64,000 bases of DNA. Origin: Agarophyton chilense. Lineage: Eukaryota; Rhodophyta; Florideophyceae; Gracilariales; Gracilariaceae. Location: NCBI GenBank assembly GCA_030374765.1, contig JARGXX010000004.1:310001-374000 (forward strand). The letters are read 5' to 3'. Under the pieces are notes generated by a model. That model was not told where the DNA came from. It saw only the letters and a list, made by a program, of their open reading frames with translations, and ran no database searches. Position numbers and translations under genes: made by a program. Below, piece after piece: positions 53,679 to 63,292 of the stretch. Position 1 is the first letter of the stretch. Every line of letters starts with the position of its first letter.

Positions 53679-54511
53679 AACTATGTGGCTTTACGACTGT
53701 GAGACCGCCTGCTTTGGCGAGACGGACACAATTGCAGTTCTCAGCTGTCGAATGAAGTACCAGGTATTAGCGTCGCCTACCTTTGACGGTGCCTTCCCAA
53801 GTGCAATGTGATGATCCGGCGCCACAAATGTTTCTTTCGCCTCTTATCTCCGCCGCTGCCAGAGCAAGTTGCTCTGCTGAGTTCGACAACGCTGCGTTTG
53901 AGCCAAACGCCCGGAGCGGGGCATGCGGTCATTTCCATTGTACAAATGCCCTATATTCTGGAGCTGGAGAGAGAGCATGAACGAAGAATAGAAAGACGCG
54001 CGAACGATGTGGCTGCAGAAAACAGAGCGTGCAATTTGGACCACAAACGAACTAGGTGACGGTCATGCCGTTCAATTTATTTCATTCTGCGAAACAGCTG
54101 ATTTTTATCCTCGCGCTCTCAACATATATGAAAACTAATCGCTGGATGTTGCGTGCCAACGTGCGCAGTGGCGCACAGCATGGCGACGACAGCGGCGAGG
54201 GGATTGCGACGTAGTGCAACTGGGGTAGCATGGACAAGCTATCTCAAGTGCGGCGATGAGCAGGGTGAATGATCACGGAACGTAGGCACGATGCATGAGC
54301 ACCACCAACAGGCATAGGCAAAATACACGGCGCAGACTTGGCCATTTCTGCACAACTCTGACGACCCCGCGCACAAAACGGGCGTTGTGACGAATAGTTG
54401 CGATATTGTGTAGCCATGTAAGCGCGAGAACGTCGCTCATGTTGAGTTGAGTGGCTTTGGACGCAGCTGCAATCGACGCGCTGTAGATAATCCAGATATG
54501 TGCGGCACAGC
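53679..54511. other. intergenic, no confident gene
   Basis: The left part should hold the promoter of the DCC gene. A short minus frame (54273-54515, 80 codons, hydrophobic end) overlaps the 3' end of the next gene by four bases. I treat it as chance. Nothing else is visible. Confidence 0.45.
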
Positions 54512-55552
54512 TCATTGTTGGCGGTCAGGTTCAGAGCCGACGACAGTGTCTAAGGCATGATTGATGAATGACAAGGCGTCTGACGCGACGAAGCCGTGGC
54601 GATGTTGAAGAAAGGCGTTGTGGGTGGCTAGTCGGGTGATGGAACAGGCCGCGACAGCAGCTGCGACGCATCTGTGATGCAATTGAAGCGGCGAAAGTGA
54701 GGTGCGTTCGACATCACGCAGCATCCAAAAGGCATACACAGCCAGAAGGCCGGATAAAATATCGCCCAGTCCACCGACGCGTTTCAGCGAAGACTGTGAA
54801 TCAACTGTGGTTCGAAAGCTCTTGGACAGTACAAGGTCATGCTGCCCCTTTGCAACAATGATGACATTGCCGTTCAAAAATTCAACCAACTGATCGGGGT
54901 GGTCAACGTCGGCGGTTTGCAGCAAGCGCTGCAACTCCATCTTGTTTGGGGTGAGAAATAAAGCGAAAGTAGACTCGGCGGCTGAGATGAGCTTGAGCAA
55001 ATCGAGGCGCGTGTGCAAGATCCAGAGCGCGTCGGCATCGACAACAAGCACGCTTCCACTGCGAATGGCGTACGTAAGCACCTGTTCAAAGACGAGGGAG
55101 GCGGCACGGTCACGTCCCAACCCCGGACCAACAACCAAGGCATGCATTCTGTCAAAGGCGTCACACTGAGGACCAATGTGCCCAAAACCCGGGTACACGA
55201 TGAGGTCCGGCGAATAAGCCTTTATGATGGGCGCGGCGTCAGGCGGACAGAAGACAAAGGCCAGGTCAGCACCGCCCCTCATTGCCGCCATGGCCGAGAA
55301 GAACGGGGCACCCGTGTAGGCAATGCTACCGCCAACAACGGCAACTCTTCCCGCCTGTCCCTTGTGCGAAGTGTCGTCCAGACGAGGCACACACGCACCG
55401 AAGGTCGACAAATACTGCGCATTGGTCATAGCGCTCATGCCTACGCGGTGCGCGATACTCGCGACGTTCGCAACGCTGCGGCCACGACGGCGCGCTGCTG
55501 GCACGCGACAGCCAACGCGCGGGACGAACGGCGAGGCGCAAGCGGCGCGCAT
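54512..55552 (-). CDS. ATP-dependent (S)-NAD(P)H-hydrate dehydratase (NNRD/CARKD)
   Basis: 346 residues from the first ATG at 55552. This metabolite-repair enzyme dehydrates damaged NADHX/NADPHX back to NAD(P)H, coupled to nucleotide hydrolysis. Family motifs are in order: HKGQAGRVAVVGGSIAYTGA near the start of the domain, AAMRGGADLAFVFCP, VVGPGLGRD, VLVVDADALW, FLTPNKMELQRLL with the conserved N-x-x-E, VIIVAKGQHD and the nucleotide-binding VGGLGDILSGLLA. The Arg/Ala-rich first 35 residues (MRAACASPFVPRVGCRVPAA) look like a mitochondrial or plastid transit peptide. A later ATG (MSAMTNAQYLST) could make a cytosolic form. Length matches the eukaryotic family. Confidence 0.94.
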   Translation of the reverse strand: MRAACASPFVPRVGCRVPAARRRGRSVANVASIAHRVGMSAMTNAQYLSTFGACVPRLDDTSHKGQAGRVAVVGGSIAYTGAPFFSAMAAMRGGADLAFVFCPPDAAPIIKAYSPDLIVYPGFGHIGPQCDAFDRMHALVVGPGLGRDRAASLVFEQVLTYAIRSGSVLVVDADALWILHTRLDLLKLISAAESTFALFLTPNKMELQRLLQTADVDHPDQLVEFLNGNVIIVAKGQHDLVLSKSFRTTVDSQSSLKRVGGLGDILSGLLAVYAFWMLRDVERTSLSPLQLHHRCVAAAVAACSITRLATHNAFLQHRHGFVASDALSFINHALDTVVGSEPDRQQ

Positions 55553-55585
55553 CACGCGCTTGACGGCCGCATCAACACTATCGTA

Positions 55586-55693
55586 GCGCAAGACCGAAGC
55601 GCAAGACCGAAGCGCAAGACCGAAACGCAGGACCGAAACGCAAGACCGAAACGCAAGCTCGATCGAAACGCAAGATCGAAACGCAAGCTCAAC
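55586..55693. repeat. 13-bp tandem array upstream of the NNRD gene
   Basis: Eight units of the type RCGCAAGACCGAA run from 55586 to about 55693. Five are near exact, one is enlarged to 17 bp (CAAGCTCGATCGAA) and the last two have ATC/CTC variants. The array starts about 35 bp upstream of the NNRD ATG, so it lies in its leader or promoter. The unit is CpG-rich and phased about 1.2 helical turns. Function unknown. Confidence 0.85.
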
Positions 55694-56235
55694 ATTTGCT
55701 ACTAGTCTTTGTTTGAAAATGGGTTTTAATCATGATGGAGGACAAAAGCGCGGCACCCGTCAGTCGGAACCTCCACCATCCTGCCGGAGCATCATCGCCG
55801 CTGTTGATCTTCGGCGATCTTACTGCAGTCCGTACACGAAAATGCACAATGATAACGATAACGATGACTTGACTTCATTGCCGTAGCAGCGCGAGCCATT
55901 TGCTGTCGTTTCCAAGAAAGCATATTATACTATCACAAGTATCCACGTAGTGCATGTTCTGGAGGACAACGGCAAGCTAACATGCTTAAAAAACATTCGT
56001 TGCATTCGTTGTGCGTGCCGCCAGACGCCATCCGTTGCGCGCGACGCTGACAATCATCCGCCGTTGGCAACCAAGCCGTTCACCGCATCATTGCGCAACG
56101 GACCTTCCCACCGCCGTCCGTCCTCCCTGCGCGCTCACCCCCGCTCTCCCGCCGCGCCGCGCTTGATAAGCGCTGCGACGCCGCCACCATCCGGACCGTC
56201 ATCCAGCACGCCACGCCTTCGCCACACACCCCGTC
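55694..56235. other. divergent intergenic region, NNRD and Cwc21-like genes
   Basis: About 540 bp with no gene. It must contain the Cwc21-like promoter, and part of the NNRD promoter if that begins upstream of the 13-bp array. No TATA element is clear. Confidence 0.4.
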
Positions 56236-57963
56236 ATGTACAACGGCATCGGTCTCACCTCCACGCGCGGCACGGGCACCAGCGGCCACGTACAGCGCAA
56301 CGTTGCCGCGCTCCGTCCGCAGCCCATGCGCTCTGCGCGTCACACGCGCAAGGCGCCGTCGCAGCCGCGCCCGCTACCGCCCGCGCTGGCCGAGCACGAA
56401 CGCCGCCGCGCCGTCGAGGTTGCCGTCGCCGAATTACACGACGAGCTTGTTGCGCGTCGCTATGACGAACACACCATCCGCTTCATGGAGAAGCGCCTGA
56501 GACAGGATCTGTTGTCGCGTGACTCCCACGAGCGCGCCGCCCCTGCGCCGCCCGCCGCTGGCGCGTCGCTCTCGCACTTGGTGCGCCACAGGAATGACGC
56601 CCTGCGCGCTGCGCTCAATGTGAGCGAGCACTACGTCCCCGGCGATGCTTTCCGCCGCAAGCAGCCCGCACAAACTCCGAAGCCCTCCGTCGAAAGCACA
56701 CCCGACCCGCCCGCTGCCGCGCCGCCACAGCGCCCTCACGCCGCCCCCAACCCCAAGCCTCCCAGCCCGCAGCCGACCCACTCGCCATCCTCGCCGCTTT
56801 CAACCTCACTGACCAACCAACAGCGCCCCAACGCTGTGCACGTCACCGAGACCAACTCGCGCCCCGCTGCCCACCAAAAGCCTTTAGAGGTAGCCACCAC
56901 AGCACACTCCAACCCTCCACCACCAACGCCGACACCAAAGGCATCACCGCATAACGCCAAACAACCTAACGCCAAACCGCCAAGCGCCCCACCCCCTCCA
57001 CCTCCCACCGCTGAAGAGGTACCTCTTTCCGTGCCGGCTCCCTCGTCAACCGCCTCATCCCGCACTCAGTCGCGCGCCTCCTCTCACACCCCACCGCGCG
57101 CAGCGCCACTCAAGCCGCCGCCCTCCCCGCCACAATCCGCGTCCGCCTCGCGCTCTCCGTCTCCGCCTCGCCGCCGCCCATCCTGGAACGCGTCGCCCGC
57201 ACCAGATGCATACGATGAAAAGCATGTGCCACAGCCTCTCTACCGAGGTCGAAACAGAGTCAAGCAGCTATCCGTCTCCCCTGCACCGCGCTCGTTGCAT
57301 CGCCGTCGCGATTCGCGCCGAAGCATAGCGTCTTGGAGCCAGTCTAGCGAGTCTTTACGTTCGCGTTCCCCTTCCCCGGATCGCTACCGCTCTCGTTCCA
57401 GGCGATACCGGAACTCTCGCTCTGAACGAGAGTCGAGATCACCATCTCCGCGCTACAAACGCTCTCCCTCTCCATACAGGTGGCGGCGGCGCCGAAAATC
57501 GTACGACTCATCTCCAAGCCCCGAGCGCTACCGTCCATCTCGATATCGCCGCTCAAAATATCTACAGTCGCCATCCAGTCCATCTGTTGACCACAGATAT
57601 TACAGGGACCAGGCGCGCTCCCCATCACGTTCAGTGTCGCGCTCTCCTCGTCGCTTTCGCTCTCGTTCCCCTCTTCCGATGAAATCACGAGCTACGATGC
57701 GTTCGAGGTCACCCTCCCCGCTTCGAGAGCGTGGGTACGAAAACGAGGATGTGTATGGTCGAGGACGATGGACAGAACGTCCCCCGTACCCAAGAAGCGG
57801 CCGTGACAAATACGATCGGCCAAGCGAGTCTGCACGCGACTACAAGCGTAAGGAATACGGCGAGCGCGAAAACGGGACTAGTCGGAAGAGAGGTGGATAC
57901 GCCTCCCCGCCAGACGAACACGTTCCGAAACGTCGTCGTACCTCATACTGGGACGAACGCTAG
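56236..57963 (+). CDS. Cwc21/SRRM2-like splicing factor with RS domain
   Basis: 575 residues from ATG 56236. The N-terminus MYNGIGLTSTRGTGTSGHVQ is the hallmark of Cwc21/SRRM2 (SRm300), which sits on the spliceosome near Prp8 and Snu114 around the 5' splice site. A cwf21 helical block follows at about 54-100 (EHERRRAVEVAVAELHDELV ... FMEKRLRQDLL). Residues 130-310 are Pro/Ala/Ser-rich and disordered. Residues 310-500 are an Arg-Ser domain (RSRSPSPDRYRSRSRRYRNS) and the C-terminus is basic and charged. Yeast Cwc21 is only the first part; the long RS tail resembles SRRM2 in animals. Convergent with the sulfotransferase gene, 45 bp apart. Confidence 0.93.
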   Translation: MYNGIGLTSTRGTGTSGHVQRNVAALRPQPMRSARHTRKAPSQPRPLPPALAEHERRRAVEVAVAELHDELVARRYDEHTIRFMEKRLRQDLLSRDSHERAAPAPPAAGASLSHLVRHRNDALRAALNVSEHYVPGDAFRRKQPAQTPKPSVESTPDPPAAAPPQRPHAAPNPKPPSPQPTHSPSSPLSTSLTNQQRPNAVHVTETNSRPAAHQKPLEVATTAHSNPPPPTPTPKASPHNAKQPNAKPPSAPPPPPPTAEEVPLSVPAPSSTASSRTQSRASSHTPPRAAPLKPPPSPPQSASASRSPSPPRRRPSWNASPAPDAYDEKHVPQPLYRGRNRVKQLSVSPAPRSLHRRRDSRRSIASWSQSSESLRSRSPSPDRYRSRSRRYRNSRSERESRSPSPRYKRSPSPYRWRRRRKSYDSSPSPERYRPSRYRRSKYLQSPSSPSVDHRYYRDQARSPSRSVSRSPRRFRSRSPLPMKSRATMRSRSPSPLRERGYENEDVYGRGRWTERPPYPRSGRDKYDRPSESARDYKRKEYGERENGTSRKRGGYASPPDEHVPKRRRTSYWDER

Positions 57964-58008
57964 CACCACGAGCACAAAAGCCGTTGAAACAGTCCAGGCG
58001 CTCAACTG

Positions 58009-59175
58009 TTACAGCTTGCGCAGTACAAAGTCTTGCCAACCGTACGAAAGCGAGTCACTAATCGTGCACTTGCCGACAAGCTTGCGGTATTCAATATCCC
58101 ACGCGCGAAGCTGCGATTCGGATGCTTCAGTTTTGACTCGCTGCTTGTATTGAATGCTGTTATCACGCATACCCACTTGATTCCAGTCAATCTTTACACC
58201 AATAAACTCGGCCAAGCGCTTCCATGCTCTTCCTCCATCCATTGCACTGAGGTTCTCTAAGCTTTCCTCCATCCAAGAGAAACGATGTCCAAGGGCATAT
58301 TGCAGCGCTTGCCAACGACACTCGATGTCATCCACGTACCATAGCCAGCGTTGAAAACGGTTCAGGGAAATCCACGCTTGGGGGGATACATTGAGACGAA
58401 CAAATGCATCTGTGGGACGTGGGAACCATCGAGTGGATACGGTTGGTGGAGAAAGTGTGAGGGACGTGGCGTTATTTGTGAAGTTTGTGTTGGTAGTTGC
58501 ACCCCAAGGATCTTCGAGTTCTGGACCGAGAGCCATGAGCGAGACAGCAGTGGAAATTCGATCGCGACGAACGCGTACAATGCGTAGAGAGCCTTCCGGA
58601 AGAGCGTTGACGAGTGTGGGACCGAGACCAAAGGCTAACGGCACATGACCAGTGTACACCAATCTACGAGCGCCGTGTTTCTGTAGCAGGTGATTGTAGA
58701 AGGGAATCTTCATTGCGGTGACGTATTGAAGGGCGGAAAGATTAAAATCGGCTTCACTTGCGGATGCTGCCAGAGGACGGTAATCGTATTGTACTACGTG
58801 TTTTGTGCGTTGCGTAGGATGCTCTTCTTCGTGTGTGACGTATGTGACGGGAGTGTCTGGAGAAAGAAACACACGGGAGAGATGCTGTGTGCCGGAACGT
58901 CCCGTGGCGAAGAAAAAAGTGAAAGAAGGGCGATGTGGAGCAACATAACGGTCGTTGAGAGATAGGCGCATTGTTGGTACAGAGGGTAGGTTGGCGCTAC
59001 GCAAAGCGAAAAGAGGCATTATGTACACGAGAAGAATGTACTCAACAAAAACGCCGAGAACGAAACCAAAGGCGACGAGAAGAAGGACGCGCGTGCGCAG
59101 GCTGAGACGACGGAGCCACTTTCGCAACAGGCGTCGGGTGAGGTTCTTGTTGAGCTTCTTCGGCATGGACGACAT
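58009..59175 (-). CDS. type II membrane sulfotransferase (carbohydrate-type)
   Basis: 388 residues from ATG 59175. A short Arg/Lys-rich cytosolic tail is followed by one membrane anchor (about 30-56, RVLLLVAFGFVLGVFVEYIL), giving a Golgi type II layout. The 5'-phosphosulfate loop is FFFATGRSGTQHLSRVF (90-97 core), and a 3'-phosphate-binding strand-helix is IVRVRRDRISTAVSL (201-212, Ser 208). These are the two PAPS-binding motifs of sulfotransferases. It probably transfers sulfate from PAPS to a polysaccharide or glycan in the Golgi; in red algae, galactan sulfation is an obvious possibility, but the acceptor cannot be read from sequence. Several NxT/NxS sites suggest a lumenal glycoprotein. 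Confidence 0.85.
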   Translation of the reverse strand: MSSMPKKLNKNLTRRLLRKWLRRLSLRTRVLLLVAFGFVLGVFVEYILLVYIMPLFALRSANLPSVPTMRLSLNDRYVAPHRPSFTFFFATGRSGTQHLSRVFLSPDTPVTYVTHEEEHPTQRTKHVVQYDYRPLAASASEADFNLSALQYVTAMKIPFYNHLLQKHGARRLVYTGHVPLAFGLGPTLVNALPEGSLRIVRVRRDRISTAVSLMALGPELEDPWGATTNTNFTNNATSLTLSPPTVSTRWFPRPTDAFVRLNVSPQAWISLNRFQRWLWYVDDIECRWQALQYALGHRFSWMEESLENLSAMDGGRAWKRLAEFIGVKIDWNQVGMRDNSIQYKQRVKTEASESQLRAWDIEYRKLVGKCTISDSLSYGWQDFVLRKL

Positions 59176-59515
59176 GGCGGAAGGAAGGAAGATGAGCGCA
59201 GGGCGACTAGCAAGAGTGTGAGGTCGGTGAGGGCCGTGCGCTTTTGAAGGGGGAGTTGCGAATTGGCGATGAAGAGGCGGAAATCAACGGGCGCGTAGGC
59301 TGCGGGGGGGGGGGGGGGGGGGGGGTAGTAGGGTGAGAGCTGGACCTGCGTACCCAACCACGGGTTGATCATCACTCACTGTGATGTGGCGAGTGTCCTG
59401 CCACCGAGCGGCCGCGCATGAGAGGCACGCTTACAGCGCGCGGCGCGCAGCCTTAGAGAATCTTGTTATATACGAAGGACTATTGTTTGTTACAAAGTGC
59501 TACTCAACAAGCGGC
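59176..59515. other. intergenic between sulfotransferase and MFS genes, with G22 run
   Basis: 340 bp that should hold the sulfotransferase promoter (minus strand) and the 3' end of the MFS gene. Contains a homopolymer of 22 G at 59304-59325. Confidence 0.6.
59304..59325. repeat. poly-G tract, 22 G
   Basis: Uninterrupted G22 about 130 bp upstream of the sulfotransferase ATG. It is able to form G-quadruplex structure, and prone to length error in sequencing. Confidence 0.9.
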
Positions 59516-61120
59516 TCACGACACGCGCATGGACGACATGCTCACACTCGGCGCCACGCCGTCCGCATGACGCGACGCCGTCTTCGACACCCTCTCCTCA
59601 ATCCTCAGCCACACCACCAGCACCGCGCCCACGACAGCCACCATCCCCCCCACAAACATCACATCAGCCGCGTCATCCCGCGCCGCCAGAATCAATGGCG
59701 CAACCACTGCGACCACCAGCTGCGGTAGGCTTTGGCTCGCGTTGAAAACCGTTGTGAATAGACCCTTCTTCGCCGCGTAGTATGAGTCACACTCAAGTGC
59801 ACGCACGATCAGCGTCCACGGTAAGCTCATTGTGGTTGCCCACACCACCCCAAACGCGCCCACATTCAACACTGCTACCAACTGCAGCAGCACTGAAGGC
59901 GGTGACGATCGCGCACGAATGAACATTGCGCCCATCAACGTGATTGCTTCCACGCATTGTGACACCAGATACATGCTTGTCACACCGTAAGCTCGCACCA
60001 TTCGCGGTAGTATGCAAGAGTATGCAATCGTCACCGCTGCTGTCATTGCATTCGCAGTGCCGCCCAGTCGAACGCCCGCATCAAACAATTGCCGCCTTGT
60101 ATCGGATATGGGTTTTGAGCCGTCCCCCATAAATACATTATGTCCCACCCATGTATTAACGTACACGAACAAGGCGAAGAATCCACACCATGTGCATAGC
60201 TGAACGCCAAATACGCCCCAAAATGGACTGGGGATGGCGGCCAGTGTTTTAAATAACCGCGAAGAAACGCTTGAAGACCGCGACGACAGCGAGGGTGGTT
60301 GTGAAAGACGCCCACTAGACGACGATCTTGGAACGCTCGTGTCTCTGATCAGCATTTGTTCTGGTGTGCTCACCACGGTTAGAGCAGTGCTCATCACAAG
60401 TAACAACGAGGAGATTGCAAACACCATCTGAATATTGGACACGTGCGGAAGCCATGTGGACCACGGAACAGCTACAAGGCAACCACCGATAAGATTTCCA
60501 ATGCCGCAATGCAATGCAATACAAGAATTGGCTGCCGAAAGCTTCGCAGCCGGCATCACGTCAATTACAAGCGCCCGCAACGGAGCCTGAATAGCCTGTA
60601 TCGAGAAATCCAACGTGAAAAACGCCGCAATAGCTACCGAAAGAGCAGAATGTTCGGCCTGAAGCATGTGTGCTATCTGTTGTGCATTTGAAAAAGCAAA
60701 CAATGACAAGCAGGTAAACAGACAACCGACAATGAGAAAAGGACGTCGGCGCCCGAGTGGGTGCGTACAATTGTCAGAAAGCGCACCGATAAGCGGTTGA
60801 AACAGTAACCCGGAGAGTGGACCAGCCAACCAGGCGAGCGAGGCGTGTGAATGGCGAAGCCCCAAATGCACAAGATGTGCGGTGCCGAGGTTTATTTGCG
60901 CAGCATAGCACAGTTGAATGCCGGCCATTGCAAGCGTGCAAAGCATAGGAGGTGGTACGGGCGGAGTGACGGCGGTTTGCAGTGGCGACATGCGCTTGTG
61001 TGGCACAAGTTCTGGAGGTGATGCAGTTTGTGGCGAGGTGGGTAATGTAGAAGCGATGTTGCGACCGTCGGTGAGCGATTTTACCAAGGAGATGAGTTGA
61101 CGGTGCTGCCGGGAGCTCAT
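59516..61120 (-). CDS. MFS sugar transporter, sucrose-transporter/SLC45 (GPH) type, copy 1
   Basis: 534 residues from the first ATG at 61120. After an about 60-residue cytosolic start come MAGIQLCYAAQINLGTAHLV (helix 1), then LAWLAGPLSGLLFQPLIGAL with SDNCTHPLGRRRPFLIVG. This is the loop 2-3 signature of plant sucrose transporters and animal SLC45 carriers, with the RxGRR motif. Hydrophobic segments consistent with twelve membrane helices follow, and a long central loop (about 230-270, Ser-rich: SSSSGRLSQPPSLSSRSSS). The FGVVWATTMSLPWTLI block matches the second copy. It probably carries sucrose or another glycoside with protons; substrate not determinable. It lies 270 bp from a close paralogue in the same orientation. 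Confidence 0.88.
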   Translation of the reverse strand: MSSRQHRQLISLVKSLTDGRNIASTLPTSPQTASPPELVPHKRMSPLQTAVTPPVPPPMLCTLAMAGIQLCYAAQINLGTAHLVHLGLRHSHASLAWLAGPLSGLLFQPLIGALSDNCTHPLGRRRPFLIVGCLFTCLSLFAFSNAQQIAHMLQAEHSALSVAIAAFFTLDFSIQAIQAPLRALVIDVMPAAKLSAANSCIALHCGIGNLIGGCLVAVPWSTWLPHVSNIQMVFAISSLLLVMSTALTVVSTPEQMLIRDTSVPRSSSSGRLSQPPSLSSRSSSVSSRLFKTLAAIPSPFWGVFGVQLCTWCGFFALFVYVNTWVGHNVFMGDGSKPISDTRRQLFDAGVRLGGTANAMTAAVTIAYSCILPRMVRAYGVTSMYLVSQCVEAITLMGAMFIRARSSPPSVLLQLVAVLNVGAFGVVWATTMSLPWTLIVRALECDSYYAAKKGLFTTVFNASQSLPQLVVAVVAPLILAARDDAADVMFVGGMVAVVGAVLVVWLRIEERVSKTASRHADGVAPSVSMSSMRVS

Positions 61121-61390
61121 GGCGAGCTGTGAGCCGGAGATGATGCAGCACACGGCGAGTAGCGCGCCCCGTGGGACGGCGCGAGATGGGCGGAATCTCA
61201 ACTTGACACCTTTGTAAAGTGCAGTTTAATGATATATGTATCTTACACAGCGTCGTGCGCACACGCCGTCGCACTCACGCACCCCAAAAAAAGCACACCA
61301 TGCCAACAATTCACCCAGCCTGCCTTGAAAAAAAAAAACTACTCTTAAAGGGTTTTTCCTCTACGGCGATGGTCCAAGCTGCATGGTCCA

Positions 61391-63292
61391 TCAGGAGCGC
61401 CTAAAGAACGCTTCCATCGAGAACGATTGGCTCACTCGCAGCGCGTAGCCACGTTGGATTTCCAACTCTTCCTCCTCATCCTCTCCCAACGCGTCACCTT
61501 CCTCATCATCTTCCTCATCCTTAGCATACACATTCACTCGCAGCACAACTACCAAAACAGCACCAAGCAACGCAAAAACTCCACCCACAAACATTACACC
61601 TGCCGGGTCATCCTGCCACATATTCAGGATGAATGGCGCGCCGAATGCCACCACCAGTTGTGGAAAGCTCTGACTGGCATTGAAAAGCGTGGTGAAAAGT
61701 CCCAGACGTCTAGCGTAGCGATGATCGCTTTCAAGCGCATTTCCGATCAGTGTCCAAGGAACACTCATAGTGGTCGCCCACACAATCCCAAACATACCGA
61801 TGTCCGTCATGGTAGCCAGTTTCAACAAGCCCGACGGAGCAGTCTGCCCCGGAATGCCGCGAATTGACACGGCAGCCATCAGGCAAATTGCCTCCACTAC
61901 TTGACTGAAAGCATACACCGGAATTATGCCAAAAGCCCCCAACAGCTTCGGCAACGCTAAAGAATAAGCCAACGTGACAACGGCCGTGAGAGCGTTTCCC
62001 TTCCCACCAAGTCTCACACCGCGTTCAAACACACGACGGGTGGCACTTCCGTCCGGCGCAGAACCGTCTCCCAGGAAGATATTACGACCCACCCAAGTAT
62101 TCAAGTAAACAAACAAGGTGAAAAAGCCGCACCACGTACAGATCTGTACTGCGAAAACTTGCCAGAACGGACGCGGCACCTGCTTCAACGCCTGTACGGC
62201 ACCCCGCCACCCGGGCGCGAACGTTTGATGTGCGTGTGATATGCGTTGTGCGACGAGCGATGTGTTTGAAGCGGACGGTAGCGGAACATGGTGCTCGGTA
62301 CCATCGGGAAAAACGACGGTGCGTGCAGGACGGAGACGTTGTTCATGGGTGGTGAGCACGGTGGCCGCCACGGTGATGATGAGAAGGATGGCTGCCAGCG
62401 TGAAAAGCGCCTCTACATCGCGATCGAAAAACGGGAACACGGTCGTGAGCTCCATTCCTGCCAGTAAGCCTCCAACGAGATTGCCCAGACCTGTAAACAC
62501 TCCGATGTAGGAGTTGGCGAGCGCGCGCTGTGGCTGTGGCACCACATCTGTGATGAGGGCGCGCAACGGCGCCTGAATAGCCTGTATTGCAAAGTCGAGA
62601 GCGAAAAACGCGCAGATACCCAGCGAAAGCGCCAGGGTAGGAGAGGAAGATCCGGAGAAGAAAAGCGCGACCTGTGAGGCATGCGAGAAGAGCAACAACG
62701 CACAAGACGTGAAAATGGTTCCCGCGATCAAAAACGGTCGCCGTCTCCCGAGCGGATGCGTACAGCCGTCGGAAACGTGGCCTACAATGGGCTGAACGAT
62801 GAGACCGGACAGGGGACCAGCTAGCCACGCTAGAGACACGGCGCGCTCGTTGAGTCCAAGTAAGAGTAGCTGGGCAGTACCGAGGTTAATCTGGGCAGCG
62901 TAGCAGACCTGGATGCCGGCCATGGCGAGAGCGCAGATTGCAATGCGCCATTGCTTCATGGGGGGGGTTTCGACATGAGTCTTTGGAATGGCCGGCGACG
63001 AGAAGGCGCGCACAATAGGGACGCCCATGGGGGGGTGCACCACCATGTCGGGGTGAACGTCGAGCTTGGGATGGGCGTCCATGTTGGGCGAAGCACTCCT
63101 TCGCTGTAGGACGTGCTCGGGGGCTACGCGGGGAATGCGGCGGGAGAGCGCTAGGAAAGAGTTGGCGGCGTTTGGTATAGCACGGAGCGCGACGCGGATG
63201 AAAAGTGCGCCTGACAGATAACGGTGTGCTTTATGAGACAGGCGCGCGCCGAAGCGCCGTTGCTGCCACACACTTTCCTTCCTGCACCCCAT
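61391..63292 (-). CDS. MFS sugar transporter, sucrose-transporter/SLC45 (GPH) type, copy 2
   Basis: 633 residues from ATG 63292. The same signature blocks as its neighbour occur: MAGIQVCYAAQINLGTAQLL, LAWLAGPLSGLIVQPIVGHV with SDGCTHPLGRRRPFLIAG, WCGFFTLFVYLNTWVGRNIF and FGIVWATTMSVPWTLIGN. About twelve membrane helices are expected. The N-terminus is 115 residues and includes a repeating His-Pro stretch (DAHPKLDVHPDMVVHPPMGV). The C-terminus is very acidic (KDEEDDEEGDALGEDEEEEL), a possible regulatory tail absent from copy 1. It is a tandem duplicate that has diverged in its ends. A downstream ATG in the His-Pro stretch cannot be excluded as start. Confidence 0.9.
   Translation of the reverse strand: MGCRKESVWQQRRFGARLSHKAHRYLSGALFIRVALRAIPNAANSFLALSRRIPRVAPEHVLQRRSASPNMDAHPKLDVHPDMVVHPPMGVPIVRAFSSPAIPKTHVETPPMKQWRIAICALAMAGIQVCYAAQINLGTAQLLLLGLNERAVSLAWLAGPLSGLIVQPIVGHVSDGCTHPLGRRRPFLIAGTIFTSCALLLFSHASQVALFFSGSSSPTLALSLGICAFFALDFAIQAIQAPLRALITDVVPQPQRALANSYIGVFTGLGNLVGGLLAGMELTTVFPFFDRDVEALFTLAAILLIITVAATVLTTHEQRLRPARTVVFPDGTEHHVPLPSASNTSLVAQRISHAHQTFAPGWRGAVQALKQVPRPFWQVFAVQICTWCGFFTLFVYLNTWVGRNIFLGDGSAPDGSATRRVFERGVRLGGKGNALTAVVTLAYSLALPKLLGAFGIIPVYAFSQVVEAICLMAAVSIRGIPGQTAPSGLLKLATMTDIGMFGIVWATTMSVPWTLIGNALESDHRYARRLGLFTTLFNASQSFPQLVVAFGAPFILNMWQDDPAGVMFVGGVFALLGAVLVVVLRVNVYAKDEEDDEEGDALGEDEEEELEIQRGYALRVSQSFSMEAFFRRS

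Noticed and set aside
54273..54515. 80-codon minus frame overlapping the end of the NNRD gene by four bases
   Set aside because: The ATGA-style overlap looks operon-like but the genome is eukaryotic; no motif, and a chance frame is more likely.
56303..56781. Overlapping frames inside the Cwc21-like gene on both strands
   Set aside because: GC-rich, Arg/Ser/Pro-rich coding DNA produces long shadow frames. The frame starting MYNGIGL has the family motif.
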